Shown here: positions 37,125-45,375 of the stretch, one piece after another
Numbering within the stretch: position 1 is the first letter of the stretch
How the letters are laid out: the number at the start of each line of letters is the position of its first letter
Source: an uncultured SAR86 cluster bacterium
GTDB taxonomy: Bacteria; Pseudomonadota; Gammaproteobacteria; Magnimaribacterales; D2472
Direction of reading: 5' to 3'
DNA length: 64,000 nt
Assembly: GCA_902583575.1 (NCBI GenBank)
Contig: CACHWY010000003.1
Location: forward strand, 86,962 to 150,961
Translations under genes and position numbers: made by a program
The notes under the pieces: model-generated
Told to the model about the DNA's origin: nothing
Seen by the model: only the letters and a program-made list of their open reading frames with translations
The model's database searches: none

Positions 37125-37144
37125 ATAATTCTCTGTTTTGTTCT

Positions 37145-37167
37145 ACTCCACCGTTACAGACTTTATC
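37145..37167 (-). repeat. glmS-end site C
   Basis: Core ACTCCACCGTTACAGA. Minus strand reads K-S-V-T-V-E-TAG, so even the lysine before S is kept. Confidence 0.9.
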
Positions 37168-37201
37168 CTACAGAGGGGATTTTCTGTGTTTTGATGTTGA
37201 G

Positions 37202-37471
37202 GTGACTTCCAATCAACTTTGGCACACCCATTATTCTGCATATCAGTCATTTCTCCATAATAAGATAAAGCAACTCAAAGCAGAAGGACTGGGTTATAGA
37301 AAAATTGCCAAAAGACTAAATGAGGAAGATATAAAAACATCTAGAGGCAATAGTTTTTACCCTTCTAGTGTCTATTCCATTCTAAAAAAGAAGAAAATTA
37401 GAGATGAAAGATTGAATAAAGAGTTTGACAAGAAAATCTCTGAGTTTTGGTTTGAGTATAAAATTGATTAG
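37202..37471 (+). CDS. small recombinase-like helix-turn-helix protein (cassette cargo)
   Basis: About 89 residues. LKAEGLGYRKIAKRLNEED, IKTSRGNSFYPSSVYSILKK and IRDERLNKEFDKK match the DNA-binding part found in serine-recombinase 'Recombinase' domains and in small hypervariable-region proteins of marine bacteria. No catalytic resolvase domain is present. The open frame runs back through site C, but the GTG at 37202 is the most sensible start after the repeat. It is convergent with hsdM-S. Function unknown. Confidence 0.55.
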   Translation: MTSNQLWHTHYSAYQSFLHNKIKQLKAEGLGYRKIAKRLNEEDIKTSRGNSFYPSSVYSILKKKKIRDERLNKEFDKKISEFWFEYKID

Positions 37472-37475
37472 GGTC

Positions 37476-39878
37476 TTAATCCTCACCCCAAACTTTATTG
37501 ATTCTGCCTTGAATCTTCTGAGTATAAATTTCGATGAGTTTTTTATTGCCTTCTATGACTTTTCTTTCTTCTCTTACTTTTTGAACTATTTCTTTTTGGA
37601 TACTAATTGGGGCATGAGGAATCTTTATTCCTTTGATAATTGGCATATTCAAACCACTTCTTTGATTGTCTCCGGTCAAATTTCTAATTGCTTTATACAT
37701 ACCACTCAGACATACAAATAAATATTCAACCAGCAAAGTTTCCTCATCACTAGGAAGAATAGATACTAAAGACTGATTACAGGTTGCTTCAAAACGAAGG
37801 ATTGCAACAGTTCCTCTGGTCTTACCCTGTCCATTTAATGCAATCATAACTGAATCTTTTGGAAGCAGTTTTGCGTTAGATGAATCAAGTCCTTCCTGAG
37901 TTATTCGTCCCTCACAATTAAAAATTTCTTCTTTATGAATATCTCCTGAGACTAACCATGGAATTGTTCCATTTTCATAATATTCTTTTTTCGTGCTTTT
38001 TGGTGTTCCTCCAGTTTTTAATGTGCACATTTCTCCCAAGTCAACCATCTCCCAACTTGGATCAATATCAATAGTAGGTTTGTAGTTCTCAACAACTTGC
38101 TTGCATCCATCGATAATTTTTTGATATCCCTCTAACTCATCGACTATTTCTTGTTGAATTTCGAGAGGTGGGAGGGGGAATTGAAAATCGGAAATATTAG
38201 TCCTTGTGATTTGAGGTTGAGCAGATCCAGTAATCACTGAAGAGGCATCAGAAAATCTTAAAAAATTATATAAATACATCTTAAGAACTTTTGCATCATT
38301 ATGAGGTTTGCATACCATTGCATTGCCTGTTATCCAACATTGTGGATTTGTTAAATTGACTGTCCCGCAAGTTGCTCCTCTGCATGTAATTGCTATTTCA
38401 GGATCTTCATGATTATAACTATGGTATTTACCTATAATTCCATTTGCTCCATACACATCATAAGGTCCATCTTCTACTAGATCTTTTTGAGTAATCGTTT
38501 TTGGTTGATAAAGTTCGCAAATATCTCCGAGTTGGACTATTGGATAATCTGATATGACTTCAACTCTTTTAAATTTTGATAGACTGAAAGAATAATCACC
38601 ACTTCCTACAATTAATTCTTTTTCAACTGATTCGTAATCTCCATCTATATTTGCACAAAAGTTTTTAAAATTTATTAAAACTGAAGATAGGTCATTCTCT
38701 TTAATTGGGTTTCTTTGTGCACCAAGGTCAAACCCATCCTTCTCAACCACTCCAAAGAAAATTGAATCTATTTCTTTATTTAATTTTTTATCTAAAATTA
38801 AGATTGATGTTTTTACACCCGCATAAGGATTAAAAACTCCTGCTGGCAAAGAGATTACTCCCACTAATCCATTTTCAATAAGTTGTTTTCTTAGTTCTTT
38901 ATATGCTTTCCCAGTTTGAAAAATGATCCCCTCAGGAACAATGATTGCTGCACGACCATTTGGTTTAAGATGTTCTAAGATATAACTGGTAAATAGAACT
39001 TCTGCTTTTTTTGACTCAACTCCAAATCTCTTGTGGGGTTGAATTCCACCTTTTGGAGAGAAGAATGGTGGATTTGCAAGAATCACATCAAAATATTCGT
39101 TCCACTTATCTTCAGATGAAAGGGTATCGTATTCATCTATCTTTGGGGTACTGAAACCATGTAAATACATGTTCACCAACGAGAGTCGAATCATCTCGGG
39201 TGAGATATCGTATCCGGTCACATTCTCACCTACTTTCTTTTTATCTTCAGCAGACAATTTGTCACCTATTTTTTTACCCGTATTCGTCTTTAAAATATGT
39301 TTATAAGATGAGATTAAGAAACCTGCTGTGCCACATGCAGGATCAAGTATGGTTTCATTCTTTTGTGGGTCAATAATCTCAACAATAAAATCAATAATAT
39401 GTCTTGGGGTCCTGAATTGTCCTGCGTCTCCCTGTGAACCCATAATAGAAATAAGGTATTCAAATGCATCCCCTAGTTTTTCTGAATGCGAATAATGAAA
39501 TTCATTTATCTCTTTTAAAAACATATTAAGAGTTGAGGGATCCTTAAAGGGAAGAAATGCATTTTTGAAAATGTCTCTAAATAATTGAGGTGCAGACGGG
39601 TTTAGATACATGCTTTCAATTGCTTGACTGTATAGATTTACCTTGCCGACCCCACTGAGTTTTGGATCTAATAGATTCTTCCATGCATATTTTTCATAAT
39701 CTCCTACGAAGAATGAACCCTCACCCCCCATTTCAATAGATTCCTGATCCATATCATCCATGAACTTGTAAATGAGTCCTGTAGTGATTTGTTCTACTTG
39801 GGTTTGAGGGTTAGGAATCTTACCAACAAGAATATCTCTTAAAGTATCTATTTTTCTTCGAGTATCAGAATCAAGCAC
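37476..39878 (-). CDS. hsdM: type I restriction-modification HsdM-HsdS fusion protein
   Basis: 800 residues. N-terminal about 1-440: N6-adenine methyltransferase with SAM motif ILDPACGTAGFLIS and catalytic motif LANPPFFSP. C-terminal about 445-800: specificity domain with two target-recognition half-sites, shown by VQLGDICELYQPK, then FQFPLPPLEIQQEIVDEL and MVDLGEMCTLKTGGTPK. M and S are normally separate genes. It starts at a GTG and overlaps hsdR's end by eight bases. Confidence 0.9.
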   Translation of the reverse strand: MLDSDTRRKIDTLRDILVGKIPNPQTQVEQITTGLIYKFMDDMDQESIEMGGEGSFFVGDYEKYAWKNLLDPKLSGVGKVNLYSQAIESMYLNPSAPQLFRDIFKNAFLPFKDPSTLNMFLKEINEFHYSHSEKLGDAFEYLISIMGSQGDAGQFRTPRHIIDFIVEIIDPQKNETILDPACGTAGFLISSYKHILKTNTGKKIGDKLSAEDKKKVGENVTGYDISPEMIRLSLVNMYLHGFSTPKIDEYDTLSSEDKWNEYFDVILANPPFFSPKGGIQPHKRFGVESKKAEVLFTSYILEHLKPNGRAAIIVPEGIIFQTGKAYKELRKQLIENGLVGVISLPAGVFNPYAGVKTSILILDKKLNKEIDSIFFGVVEKDGFDLGAQRNPIKENDLSSVLINFKNFCANIDGDYESVEKELIVGSGDYSFSLSKFKRVEVISDYPIVQLGDICELYQPKTITQKDLVEDGPYDVYGANGIIGKYHSYNHEDPEIAITCRGATCGTVNLTNPQCWITGNAMVCKPHNDAKVLKMYLYNFLRFSDASSVITGSAQPQITRTNISDFQFPLPPLEIQQEIVDELEGYQKIIDGCKQVVENYKPTIDIDPSWEMVDLGEMCTLKTGGTPKSTKKEYYENGTIPWLVSGDIHKEEIFNCEGRITQEGLDSSNAKLLPKDSVMIALNGQGKTRGTVAILRFEATCNQSLVSILPSDEETLLVEYLFVCLSGMYKAIRNLTGDNQRSGLNMPIIKGIKIPHAPISIQKEIVQKVREERKVIEGNKKLIEIYTQKIQGRINKVWGED

Positions 39879-42342
39879 CAGATAACCTCTCTAAATTAAC
39901 CTTTTCTTTAATGAATTGGGGTATCTTCTCTCTTAGGTCTTTAGGAGTGTTCTTAAATACTTCATATGCTCCTGGGTATTGCTCTTGCAATTCTATCAAC
40001 TTCTTTGAGTCTACAATTTTTCTATATTCAGAATTGGATGCATAAGACTCAAAAACCTCTTTCGCAGCATTAAAATTATCAGATGAAAGATGGAACTCAT
40101 CATCAAATTTATTAAATTCTTCTTCTAAACATTCATTTTTAGATTTAATTCGATCTATATGACCAAATGCATGCAATAACAATTCTGAGACACTGAGTTT
40201 TCTATCGAGTTCAAGAGATTTTCTAAGTTTCTCAAGAGTAAAGAACTCCTCGGGTTTATCTAAAATATTTTCTTCTAAATAAGTTTCAGCACTCTCGAAT
40301 TCCATGTTTTCAACAAAATTACGAATGGCAGAGTCATCCGTTACCACTGTTTGAAAAGACCGGTATAAATCACGGTCTATTTTCATCCCCCCATCACCTA
40401 TTGCTATTTCTTTTATAAACTTTAAAGGGTCTTCGTTGTAATTAGTTGCTTCATCTGCACCTGGAGGTGGTTCAGGAGGTGGATCAACAGGAACGGAGGG
40501 TTTCTGGGGAAGTTTTAATATTTCGTCATAATCAAAGTCTTTCTCAAAATATTCATAATTTCCAAAGAAGTCGAAGAGATTGAAGTTATCCTTAACTGAA
40601 TCAACTTGATCAGGTATTTCATTTTGGGAAATCCAATGAAACTTAAAATCATTCTTTCTGGTACCACGACCTTTCATCTGAATGAATTCACTGGGTGAAT
40701 ACACTGGTCGCATCAAACATAAATTTAATATGTCGGTGCAATCATACCCCGTAGTCATCATCCCTACAGTGACACATACTCTCGTTTTAGAAGTTCGATA
40801 ATGTTCATTAACGTGCGACTGTCCATTCAGACCATTGTTTCTAAAATCTATAGTCATCCTTTGGGATTCATCTATGCTCGAAGTTACTTGAACCGCAAAG
40901 TCCGAACGATACTGATTAGGAAAAAGTTTATCTGCAAGAACATTTAATATCTGAGTTACTTTTGAGGCATGGTTTTGAGACACACAAAAAATTAAAGTTT
41001 TCCCAATTTCACCAGTGTAGGGATCTCTTTTTGCTTCTTTGAGAAAGGTTTCACAAAAAATAGTGTTGGTGGTATCTGAGAAAAATCTCTTTTCGAAATC
41101 CTTCTTCAAAAAGGTTTCTTCAACATCATTACCCTCATCATCAATACCTTCAAAAATATATCCTTCTTCCGACAACAACTCGGTGGTGATTTCAGTCCTA
41201 GCATCAAAAACTTTTGGATTAACCAGGTATCCGTCTTTTACACCATCCTCTAGTGAATACCTGAATGTGGGTTCTCCACTTTCACAACCAAAGGTGGTGT
41301 AAGTGTCCAGCATAAATCTTTTTTCTAATCCCCTTGGATCTTTCTCACCAAGTTTATCGACATCAACTGATCTCAAGAAATTTCTTGGTGTTGCAGTTAG
41401 TCCAAGTTTAAATCCATTAAAGTATTCAAAAACCCTTCTGCTTCTTGCACCTAGAGAACGGTGTGCCTCGTCTGAGATCACTAAATCAAAATCATCATGA
41501 TTAAAGATTTTCTTGTATTTGTTTTTACTTACAAACGATTGCACTGTGGAGACCACAATCTCTGCTTTTCTCCAATCACCCTGATTTTCTTTCCAAATTA
41601 CAGTTCTAAAGTCATTTTTTAATACTTCATCAAATTCCTTTTGTGCCTGTATCTCAAGTTCAAGTCTATCCACAAGAAACAGGACTCTATTAACTTTATA
41701 AAGTCTCAAGAACATTTTGATAATTGCACAAGAAACTAAAGTTTTCCCGGTACCTGTTGCCATTTCTAGAAGAAATCTATCTTTTCCATCTTGCACACTC
41801 TTCTGCACTGAATGAACTGCCCCCAACTGGTAATCTCTTAATACCCTGATTTTATTCCTTGTTAAAAAGTCACTCCTTTTTGATTCATCAAGGTAATTAG
41901 GGTCTTTTTCAAAATTCGGGTGCTGAGTTACTCCAATGTAGTTATTGGAAATTTTTTCATCTTCTTTAACAGGTGGATTAAATTTCTCTCTTCTTAGTTC
42001 AATTTGCTGTTGAGTGGGAAATTGGTCTATAACAAATGGACTACCTTGCTCTAAATCCCATTGATAGTGCTGAATTCCATTAGAGAGAATCACAAATCTG
42101 CAACCTAGTGAGTCTGCGTATCCCCGTGCCTGTTCTTTACCATCTAGAGGGGACTTGAGTTCTCTTTTTGCTTCAATGATGCACAGGTATGACCCTTTAG
42201 AATCAAGCAAGGTGTAATCAGCAAACCCTGAATCATTTCGGGTTTCGGTTTCAACATTTACTTTTCCAACATCACCGGGCAAAACCCATCCGGATTCTCT
42301 TAAGAGTTTATCAATTATGATTCTCGCACTTGCCTCTTGCAT
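39871..42342 (-). CDS. hsdR: type I restriction endonuclease subunit HsdR
   Basis: 823 residues. N-terminal nuclease region contains YTLLDSKGSYLCIIEAKREL (PD-(D/E)XK: D, E-A-K). SF2 translocase motifs follow: LLEMATGTGKTLVS, VISDEAHRSLGARS, GLTATPRN and the late QMKGRGTRK. It is shaped like EcoEI/EcoKI-type R subunits but shorter. It is first in the operon, upstream of the fused M-S gene. Confidence 0.92.
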   Translation of the reverse strand: MQEASARIIIDKLLRESGWVLPGDVGKVNVETETRNDSGFADYTLLDSKGSYLCIIEAKRELKSPLDGKEQARGYADSLGCRFVILSNGIQHYQWDLEQGSPFVIDQFPTQQQIELRREKFNPPVKEDEKISNNYIGVTQHPNFEKDPNYLDESKRSDFLTRNKIRVLRDYQLGAVHSVQKSVQDGKDRFLLEMATGTGKTLVSCAIIKMFLRLYKVNRVLFLVDRLELEIQAQKEFDEVLKNDFRTVIWKENQGDWRKAEIVVSTVQSFVSKNKYKKIFNHDDFDLVISDEAHRSLGARSRRVFEYFNGFKLGLTATPRNFLRSVDVDKLGEKDPRGLEKRFMLDTYTTFGCESGEPTFRYSLEDGVKDGYLVNPKVFDARTEITTELLSEEGYIFEGIDDEGNDVEETFLKKDFEKRFFSDTTNTIFCETFLKEAKRDPYTGEIGKTLIFCVSQNHASKVTQILNVLADKLFPNQYRSDFAVQVTSSIDESQRMTIDFRNNGLNGQSHVNEHYRTSKTRVCVTVGMMTTGYDCTDILNLCLMRPVYSPSEFIQMKGRGTRKNDFKFHWISQNEIPDQVDSVKDNFNLFDFFGNYEYFEKDFDYDEILKLPQKPSVPVDPPPEPPPGADEATNYNEDPLKFIKEIAIGDGGMKIDRDLYRSFQTVVTDDSAIRNFVENMEFESAETYLEENILDKPEEFFTLEKLRKSLELDRKLSVSELLLHAFGHIDRIKSKNECLEEEFNKFDDEFHLSSDNFNAAKEVFESYASNSEYRKIVDSKKLIELQEQYPGAYEVFKNTPKDLREKIPQFIKEKVNLERLSGA

Positions 42343-42374
42343 GCTTATAAGTATAAACCCCCTCTATAGACTCT

Positions 42375-42397
42375 ATTCAACGGTGACTGATTAAGTT
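42375..42397 (-). repeat. glmS-end site D
   Basis: Core ATTCAACGGTGACTGA. Minus strand reads S-V-T-V-E-TAG. Confidence 0.9.
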
Positions 42398-42416
42398 TAA
42401 ACAGTGATTTAATTTT

Positions 42417-42611
42417 TTATCCATAATTGTCTGAAAAATATTTTTCTCTATCTTCTTTATTCATGCCAACTGTTTCGTTCATAAAATTGTTTCTATCTTC
42501 TCTAGATTTAAAGACCCAAATGCAAACTGTATCATGTGAATGATAAATTGCTTTTAACTCGTCATCTATTTCACAAATTTCTTTTGGTATTTCTGTTTTA
42601 ATACAAATCAT
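42417..42611 (-). CDS. 64-residue conserved protein, copy 1 (cassette cargo)
   Basis: Small acidic protein MICIKTEIPKEICEIDDELK onward, with TVCIWVFKSREDRNN and a C-terminus KEDREKYFSDNYG. It differs from the copy at 43549..43743 at one residue (His versus Gln before DTVCIW). I chose the ATG at 42611, which matches the start of the other copy and overlaps the upstream stop (ATGA). Function unknown. Confidence 0.7.
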   Translation of the reverse strand: MICIKTEIPKEICEIDDELKAIYHSHDTVCIWVFKSREDRNNFMNETVGMNKEDREKYFSDNYG

Positions 42612-42994
42612 GACACAAATCTTAACTTTCTGTGTATCAATGTAAACAAACCTGCTCCAATTATAGTCCATAGAATATCATTCCAATCGAAGACACCTCT
42701 TCCAGGTGTAAAAATTGTAATGAACTCATTGGCAATTAATCCTGAAATGGAGATTCCTACTGACCAATAGAGTCGATTTTTAAATAAAGATGAATTAGGT
42801 TTGGATACTTCTGGAATCACTACATATAACAGAGCAGGCAACCCAATTCCTGGTAAGAAATTTGGAGCAACCCCAAGAAGATAAATTATTATTCCGTTAG
42901 CACCATCATAATTTGGTCTTATGTAATCCTGGACTATAGAAAAAAGCAAAAAACAAATAGCAAAAATAATGTAATAAATAAACTTTCTATTCAT
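42608..42994 (-). CDS. hypothetical membrane protein (cassette cargo)
   Basis: 128 residues with four hydrophobic helices. The C-terminal part GRGVFDWNDILWTIIGAGLF has the Asp-Ile near-helix pattern of VanZ-like proteins, but this is weak. I prefer the ATG at 42994; the longer frame starts at a TTG at 43024. It overlaps the 64-residue gene by four bases (ATGA). Confidence 0.6.
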   Translation of the reverse strand: MNRKFIYYIIFAICFLLFSIVQDYIRPNYDGANGIIIYLLGVAPNFLPGIGLPALLYVVIPEVSKPNSSLFKNRLYWSVGISISGLIANEFITIFTPGRGVFDWNDILWTIIGAGLFTLIHRKLRFVS

Positions 42995-43037
42995 TTTGTT
43001 TGTTTCAATTATTTGCTCAACCAAGAAATATTTCTTT

Positions 43038-43060
43038 ATTCAACAGTAACGAATTCATTT
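43038..43060 (-). repeat. glmS-end site E
   Basis: Core ATTCAACAGTAACGAA. Minus strand reads F-V-T-V-E-TAA. Confidence 0.9.
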
Positions 43061-43145
43061 TGAGTGCAGAATTAAGAGTATGTCTTTTTCTAAACCCTTT
43101 GTGAAATTTTAAATAAAATTCAATTTCTTTTTTGTTCATAAAAAA

Positions 43146-43502
43146 TCAACATATCATGCAATGATCGATCAGAATTTTGCCTTCTACTTCCTTAAAAATT
43201 GCTTGATTGATCAATTCGTCATTACTTGAAGAAGTTTTTTGTTTCCAAACAATTCCAACTGAGTCGCTTCTTCTAAATAAGCACACAAACTCTCTTTTAG
43301 TCCAATAAATTTTTGGTTCAATTGATAACTGTCTTTTGAGTTCTTCAGGTGTAACTATGGACTTCATTCTATTTGTGAAATACTTTGTATGCTTTTTATG
43401 GTCACCCTCATTGGAACCCTCCAAACAACTATCCATAATTGGTTCTACTATACTAAGAATTTCATCTTCACTAAGATTGGAGAGTTTTAATTCTGCACTC
43501 AA
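43146..43502 (-). CDS. hypothetical protein, 118 aa (cassette cargo)
   Basis: MSAELKLSNLSEDEILSIVE opens the protein and the body has FVCLFRRSDSVGIVWKQK. It ends HCMIC. The only in-frame start is a TTG that sits inside the terminal inverted repeat, so the beginning of the gene and the mobile end overlap. Function unknown. Confidence 0.55.
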   Translation of the reverse strand: MSAELKLSNLSEDEILSIVEPIMDSCLEGSNEGDHKKHTKYFTNRMKSIVTPEELKRQLSIEPKIYWTKREFVCLFRRSDSVGIVWKQKTSSSNDELINQAIFKEVEGKILIDHCMIC

Positions 43503-43506
43503 GACT

Positions 43507-43529
43507 ATTCAACCGTGACTGATTAGATT
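43507..43529 (-). repeat. glmS-end site F
   Basis: Core ATTCAACCGTGACTGA. Minus strand reads S-V-T-V-E-TAG. Confidence 0.9.
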
Positions 43530-43548
43530 TGAACAGTGATTTGATTTT

Positions 43549-43743
43549 TTATCCATAATTGTCCGAAAAATATTTTTCTCTATCTTCTTTATTCATGCCA
43601 ACTGTTTCGTTCATAAAATTGTTTCTATCTTCTCTAGATTTAAAGACCCATATACAAACAGTGTCCTGTGAGTGATAGATTGCTTTTAGTTCATCATCTA
43701 TTTCACAGATTTCTTTAGGGATTTCTGTCTTAATACAAATCAC
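43549..43743 (-). CDS. 64-residue conserved protein, copy 2 (cassette cargo)
   Basis: Same protein as 42417..42611 with a single residue changed (Gln instead of His). Being the only gene of a 248-base cassette and present twice, it must be able to stand alone. The predicted fold is short beta strands plus a charged helix. Function unknown; a small antitoxin or anti-defence role is possible but has no direct support. Confidence 0.7.
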   Translation of the reverse strand: MICIKTEIPKEICEIDDELKAIYHSQDTVCIWVFKSREDRNNFMNETVGMNKEDREKYFSDNYG

Positions 43744-43754
43744 GATTCAAATCT

Positions 43755-43777
43755 ACTCAACGGTGACTGACTTGAAT
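43755..43777 (-). repeat. glmS-end site G
   Basis: Core ACTCAACGGTGACTGA. Minus strand reads K-S-V-T-V-E-TAG. Confidence 0.9.
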
Positions 43778-43867
43778 GAAACAGAGAATAAGAATTCTCC
43801 CTTATTCCTACTGACTTCTTCATTGCTTTTTTTTAACCATACCCTACCTGCTTTTGCAGTAACCTCG

Positions 43868-43896
43868 TTGACCAAAACAGTTTACCACTTTATACA
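43868..43896 (+). promoter_or_regulatory. sigma70-like promoter upstream of the MORN gene
   Basis: TTGACC at 43868-43873 and TATACA at 43891-43896 are separated by 17 bases. A second TTGACC lies at about 43916 with a TATAAT-like box before the ATG. The cassette therefore appears to carry its own promoter. Confidence 0.5.
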
Positions 43897-43959
43897 TTAT
43901 AACCATTGTTCTTGTTTGACCAATCGACCATTATAAGTTTGTTATAATTTTTAATAGTT

Positions 43960-44829
43960 ATGAAAAAAATAATAGTTCTCAATATTCTTGTCCTTCTTGC
44001 TGCTTGTGGTCCATCGCAGGAAGAGAGGGTGAATATTGCTCTAAATGCTTGCGCCGTTATGGGTGAATCGAAAAAATCAGATTCATTATTTCGCATGCAA
44101 ACAATGGTTGATGCACGAGAAAAGTTAGGTGGTGAAGGGTTTGCGGGAGGGGATGACGCAATCTTAGAGGCATTTGAATTTGGAATTTGTTCAGAGTTAG
44201 TATTGAACGAATCCTATGATGAACTTCTTCTATCTTTAAAAGATGCTAAGCGCGAAAGAGAGAGAATAGCGGCAGAGAAACTGGCAGAAGAAGAGAGAAT
44301 AGCGGCAGAGAAACTGGCAGAAGAAAAGAGAATAGAGGCAGAAAAACTGGCAGAAGAGAAGAGAATAGAGGCAGAGAGGCAAAGAATTGCCGATAGTAAA
44401 CCTACAGTAAAAGAAGAGTTCTATGGCAACGGTAGATTAAAAAGCAGGACAAATTACCAACCCGTACTGAATGGAGGAAAAAAACATGGTCTTTTTGAGT
44501 TGTTCTACAAGAGCGGTCAATTACAGTTAAAGCAAAACTACAGAGACGGAAAAGAAGACGGTGTTTCTGAGGAGTACTACGAAAATGGTCGAGTAAGTGA
44601 ACGGACTGTTTTTAAGAATGGAAAACGTGAAGGTCCTTATGAGGTGTATCATGAAAATACTCAATTGTGGGTACAAACTGTTTTTAAGAATGGGAAAATT
44701 GAAGGTGATTGGTTTGAATACGACAAGTACGGTAATGTAAAAGAACAGATTAGTTTTAAGAACGGAAAACGTGATGGTCCTTATATAGGTTACTGGGATA
44801 CAACAGGGGGGGGTAAGAGAAATGGGTAA
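43960..44829 (+). CDS. MORN-repeat lipoprotein, 5' part (frame broken at a G tract)
   Basis: 289 residues. Lipoprotein signal ends LLAACGPS. About residues 95-145 form a charged coiled coil of repeated AEKLAEE(K/E)RI(A/E) units. MORN_2/YwqK-type repeats follow (FKNGKREGPYEVYHEN, FKNGKIEGDWFEYDKYGN, FKNGKRDGPYIGYW). The frame ends soon after a run of eight Gs at 44806-44813. Repeats continue in the +1 frame in 44822..45199. Losing one G would join them. Likely surface or periplasmic; function unknown. Confidence 0.75.
   Translation: MKKIIVLNILVLLAACGPSQEERVNIALNACAVMGESKKSDSLFRMQTMVDAREKLGGEGFAGGDDAILEAFEFGICSELVLNESYDELLLSLKDAKRERERIAAEKLAEEERIAAEKLAEEKRIEAEKLAEEKRIEAERQRIADSKPTVKEEFYGNGRLKSRTNYQPVLNGGKKHGLFELFYKSGQLQLKQNYRDGKEDGVSEEYYENGRVSERTVFKNGKREGPYEVYHENTQLWVQTVFKNGKIEGDWFEYDKYGNVKEQISFKNGKRDGPYIGYWDTTGGGKRNG
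44806..44813 (+). repeat. G8 homopolymer at the frame break
   Basis: Eight consecutive G residues inside the MORN-repeat reading frame. Such tracts are slippage-prone and are used for phase variation, but are also a common source of sequencing error. Confidence 0.8.
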
Positions 44830-45199
44830 TTACAAGGAAGGAAAACGTGATGGTCATTTTTGGTTTTATGGAGCAAAAGGCACTCGTTTATCTATGGTAG
44901 ATTGGGAAGAAGATACTTTCTATAAGATTAACATTGAAGAAAAACTAAAAGGTTATTTTATAAACGGTTTCTTCTATCCATTACAAAAAGAAGGTATTTA
45001 CAAGAATGGATTGCGTCATGGTATTCATAAAACCTATGCGGATTACTACACGTATGATGAAACTTGGTTGCGTTCTAAAGTAGAATACAAAAACGGAAAG
45101 CGAGAAGGTCTATCTTTTAATTATGACGGCGAAACAGTATTAAATTCCACGTGTTACAAAAACGATGATGAAATAATTATGTCCTACTGCAAAAAGTAA
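44822..45199 (+). CDS. MORN-repeat protein, 3' part
   Basis: 125 residues starting MGNYKEGKRDGHFWFYGAKG, which continues the repeat pattern without a gap when the frame is shifted by one. Further repeats are YKNGLRHGIHKTYADYY and YKNGKREGLSFNYDG. It has no signal peptide, so it is best read as the 3' part of the upstream lipoprotein. Overlap of eight bases could also allow coupled re-initiation. Confidence 0.65.
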   Translation: MGNYKEGKRDGHFWFYGAKGTRLSMVDWEEDTFYKINIEEKLKGYFINGFFYPLQKEGIYKNGLRHGIHKTYADYYTYDETWLRSKVEYKNGKREGLSFNYDGETVLNSTCYKNDDEIIMSYCKK

Positions 45200-45270
45200 T
45201 CAATTGCTTTTTTGTAAAAAAGGGAGAAAAAAATGACAGAATCGTGATTTCTTATTCTCTGTTTTGTTCT

Positions 45271-45293
45271 ACTCGACAGTAACGGACTAAGTT
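45271..45293 (-). repeat. glmS-end site H
   Basis: Core ACTCGACAGTAACGGA. Minus strand reads S-V-T-V-E-TAG. Confidence 0.9.
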
Positions 45294-45306
45294 TAATCGG
45301 TCTTTC

Positions 45307-45366
45307 ATTCTCCACTATTTCTGCGGTGTTTGAAAGTATTAGAGTTTGGTTGTATGAACTACACAT
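45307..45366. repeat. right-end module, copy 1
   Basis: 60 bases aligned without gaps to 46636-46695 with about 47 identities by eye, including TTTCTGCGGTGTTTG and GGTTTGGTTG. Confidence 0.75.
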
Positions 45367-45375
45367 GGGTTACTT

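Larger units (their letters stand above)
36776..37144 (-). mobile_element. cassette B-C
   Basis: Smallest class of unit, with one gene (36816..37124). Terminal inverted repeat: AAAACAGATAATT at 36799-36811 against AATTCTCTGTTTT at 37127-37139, 12 of 13 matching. The 21 bases ending at 37148 are identical to the 21 bases ending at 45274 beside site H. Confidence 0.75.
37145..42374 (-). mobile_element. cassette C-D (type I restriction-modification)
   Basis: Largest unit, 5.2 kb, carrying a recombinase-like HTH ORF, the HsdM-HsdS fusion and HsdR. Terminal inverted repeat: TACAGAGGGGATTTT at 37169-37183 against its near complement at 42354-42368 (TATAGAGGGGGTTTA on the minus strand). Confidence 0.75.
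42375..43037 (-). mobile_element. cassette D-E (probably two merged cassettes)
   Basis: Carries two genes overlapping by ATGA. This is the only interval with no matching inverted repeat at its ends. Its left 240 bases (42375-42613) are a copy of cassette F-G (43507-43745) at an offset of exactly 1132. Where F-G has site G, D-E has only a decayed stretch near 42614-42630. Confidence 0.6.
43038..43506 (-). mobile_element. cassette E-F
   Basis: One gene (43146..43502). The terminal inverted repeat is perfect: TTGAGTGCAGAATTAA at 43060-43075 and its complement at 43487-43502. The repeat includes the start codon of the gene. Confidence 0.8.
43507..43754 (-). mobile_element. cassette F-G
   Basis: Only 248 bases, the smallest unit, with one 64-residue gene. 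Terminal inverted repeat: TAGATTTGAACAGTGATTT at 43524-43542 against its complement at 43737-43755, 17 of 19 matching. Its sequence is duplicated in cassette D-E. Confidence 0.8.
43755..45270 (+). mobile_element. cassette G-H (MORN lipoprotein)
   Basis: Cargo is on the opposite strand from the other main cargo genes. Terminal inverted repeat: GAAACAGAGAATAAGAA at 43778-43794 against its complement at 45249-45265, 16 of 17 matching. Confidence 0.8.

Noticed and set aside
43017-43139. 40-residue ORF on the minus strand across site E
   Set aside because: It has no recognisable features and reads through the inverted repeat and site; kept only as an observation.
43549-43743. Toxin-antitoxin annotation for the 64-residue protein
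   Set aside because: Size fits, but there is no partner gene in its 248-base cassette and no family motif.
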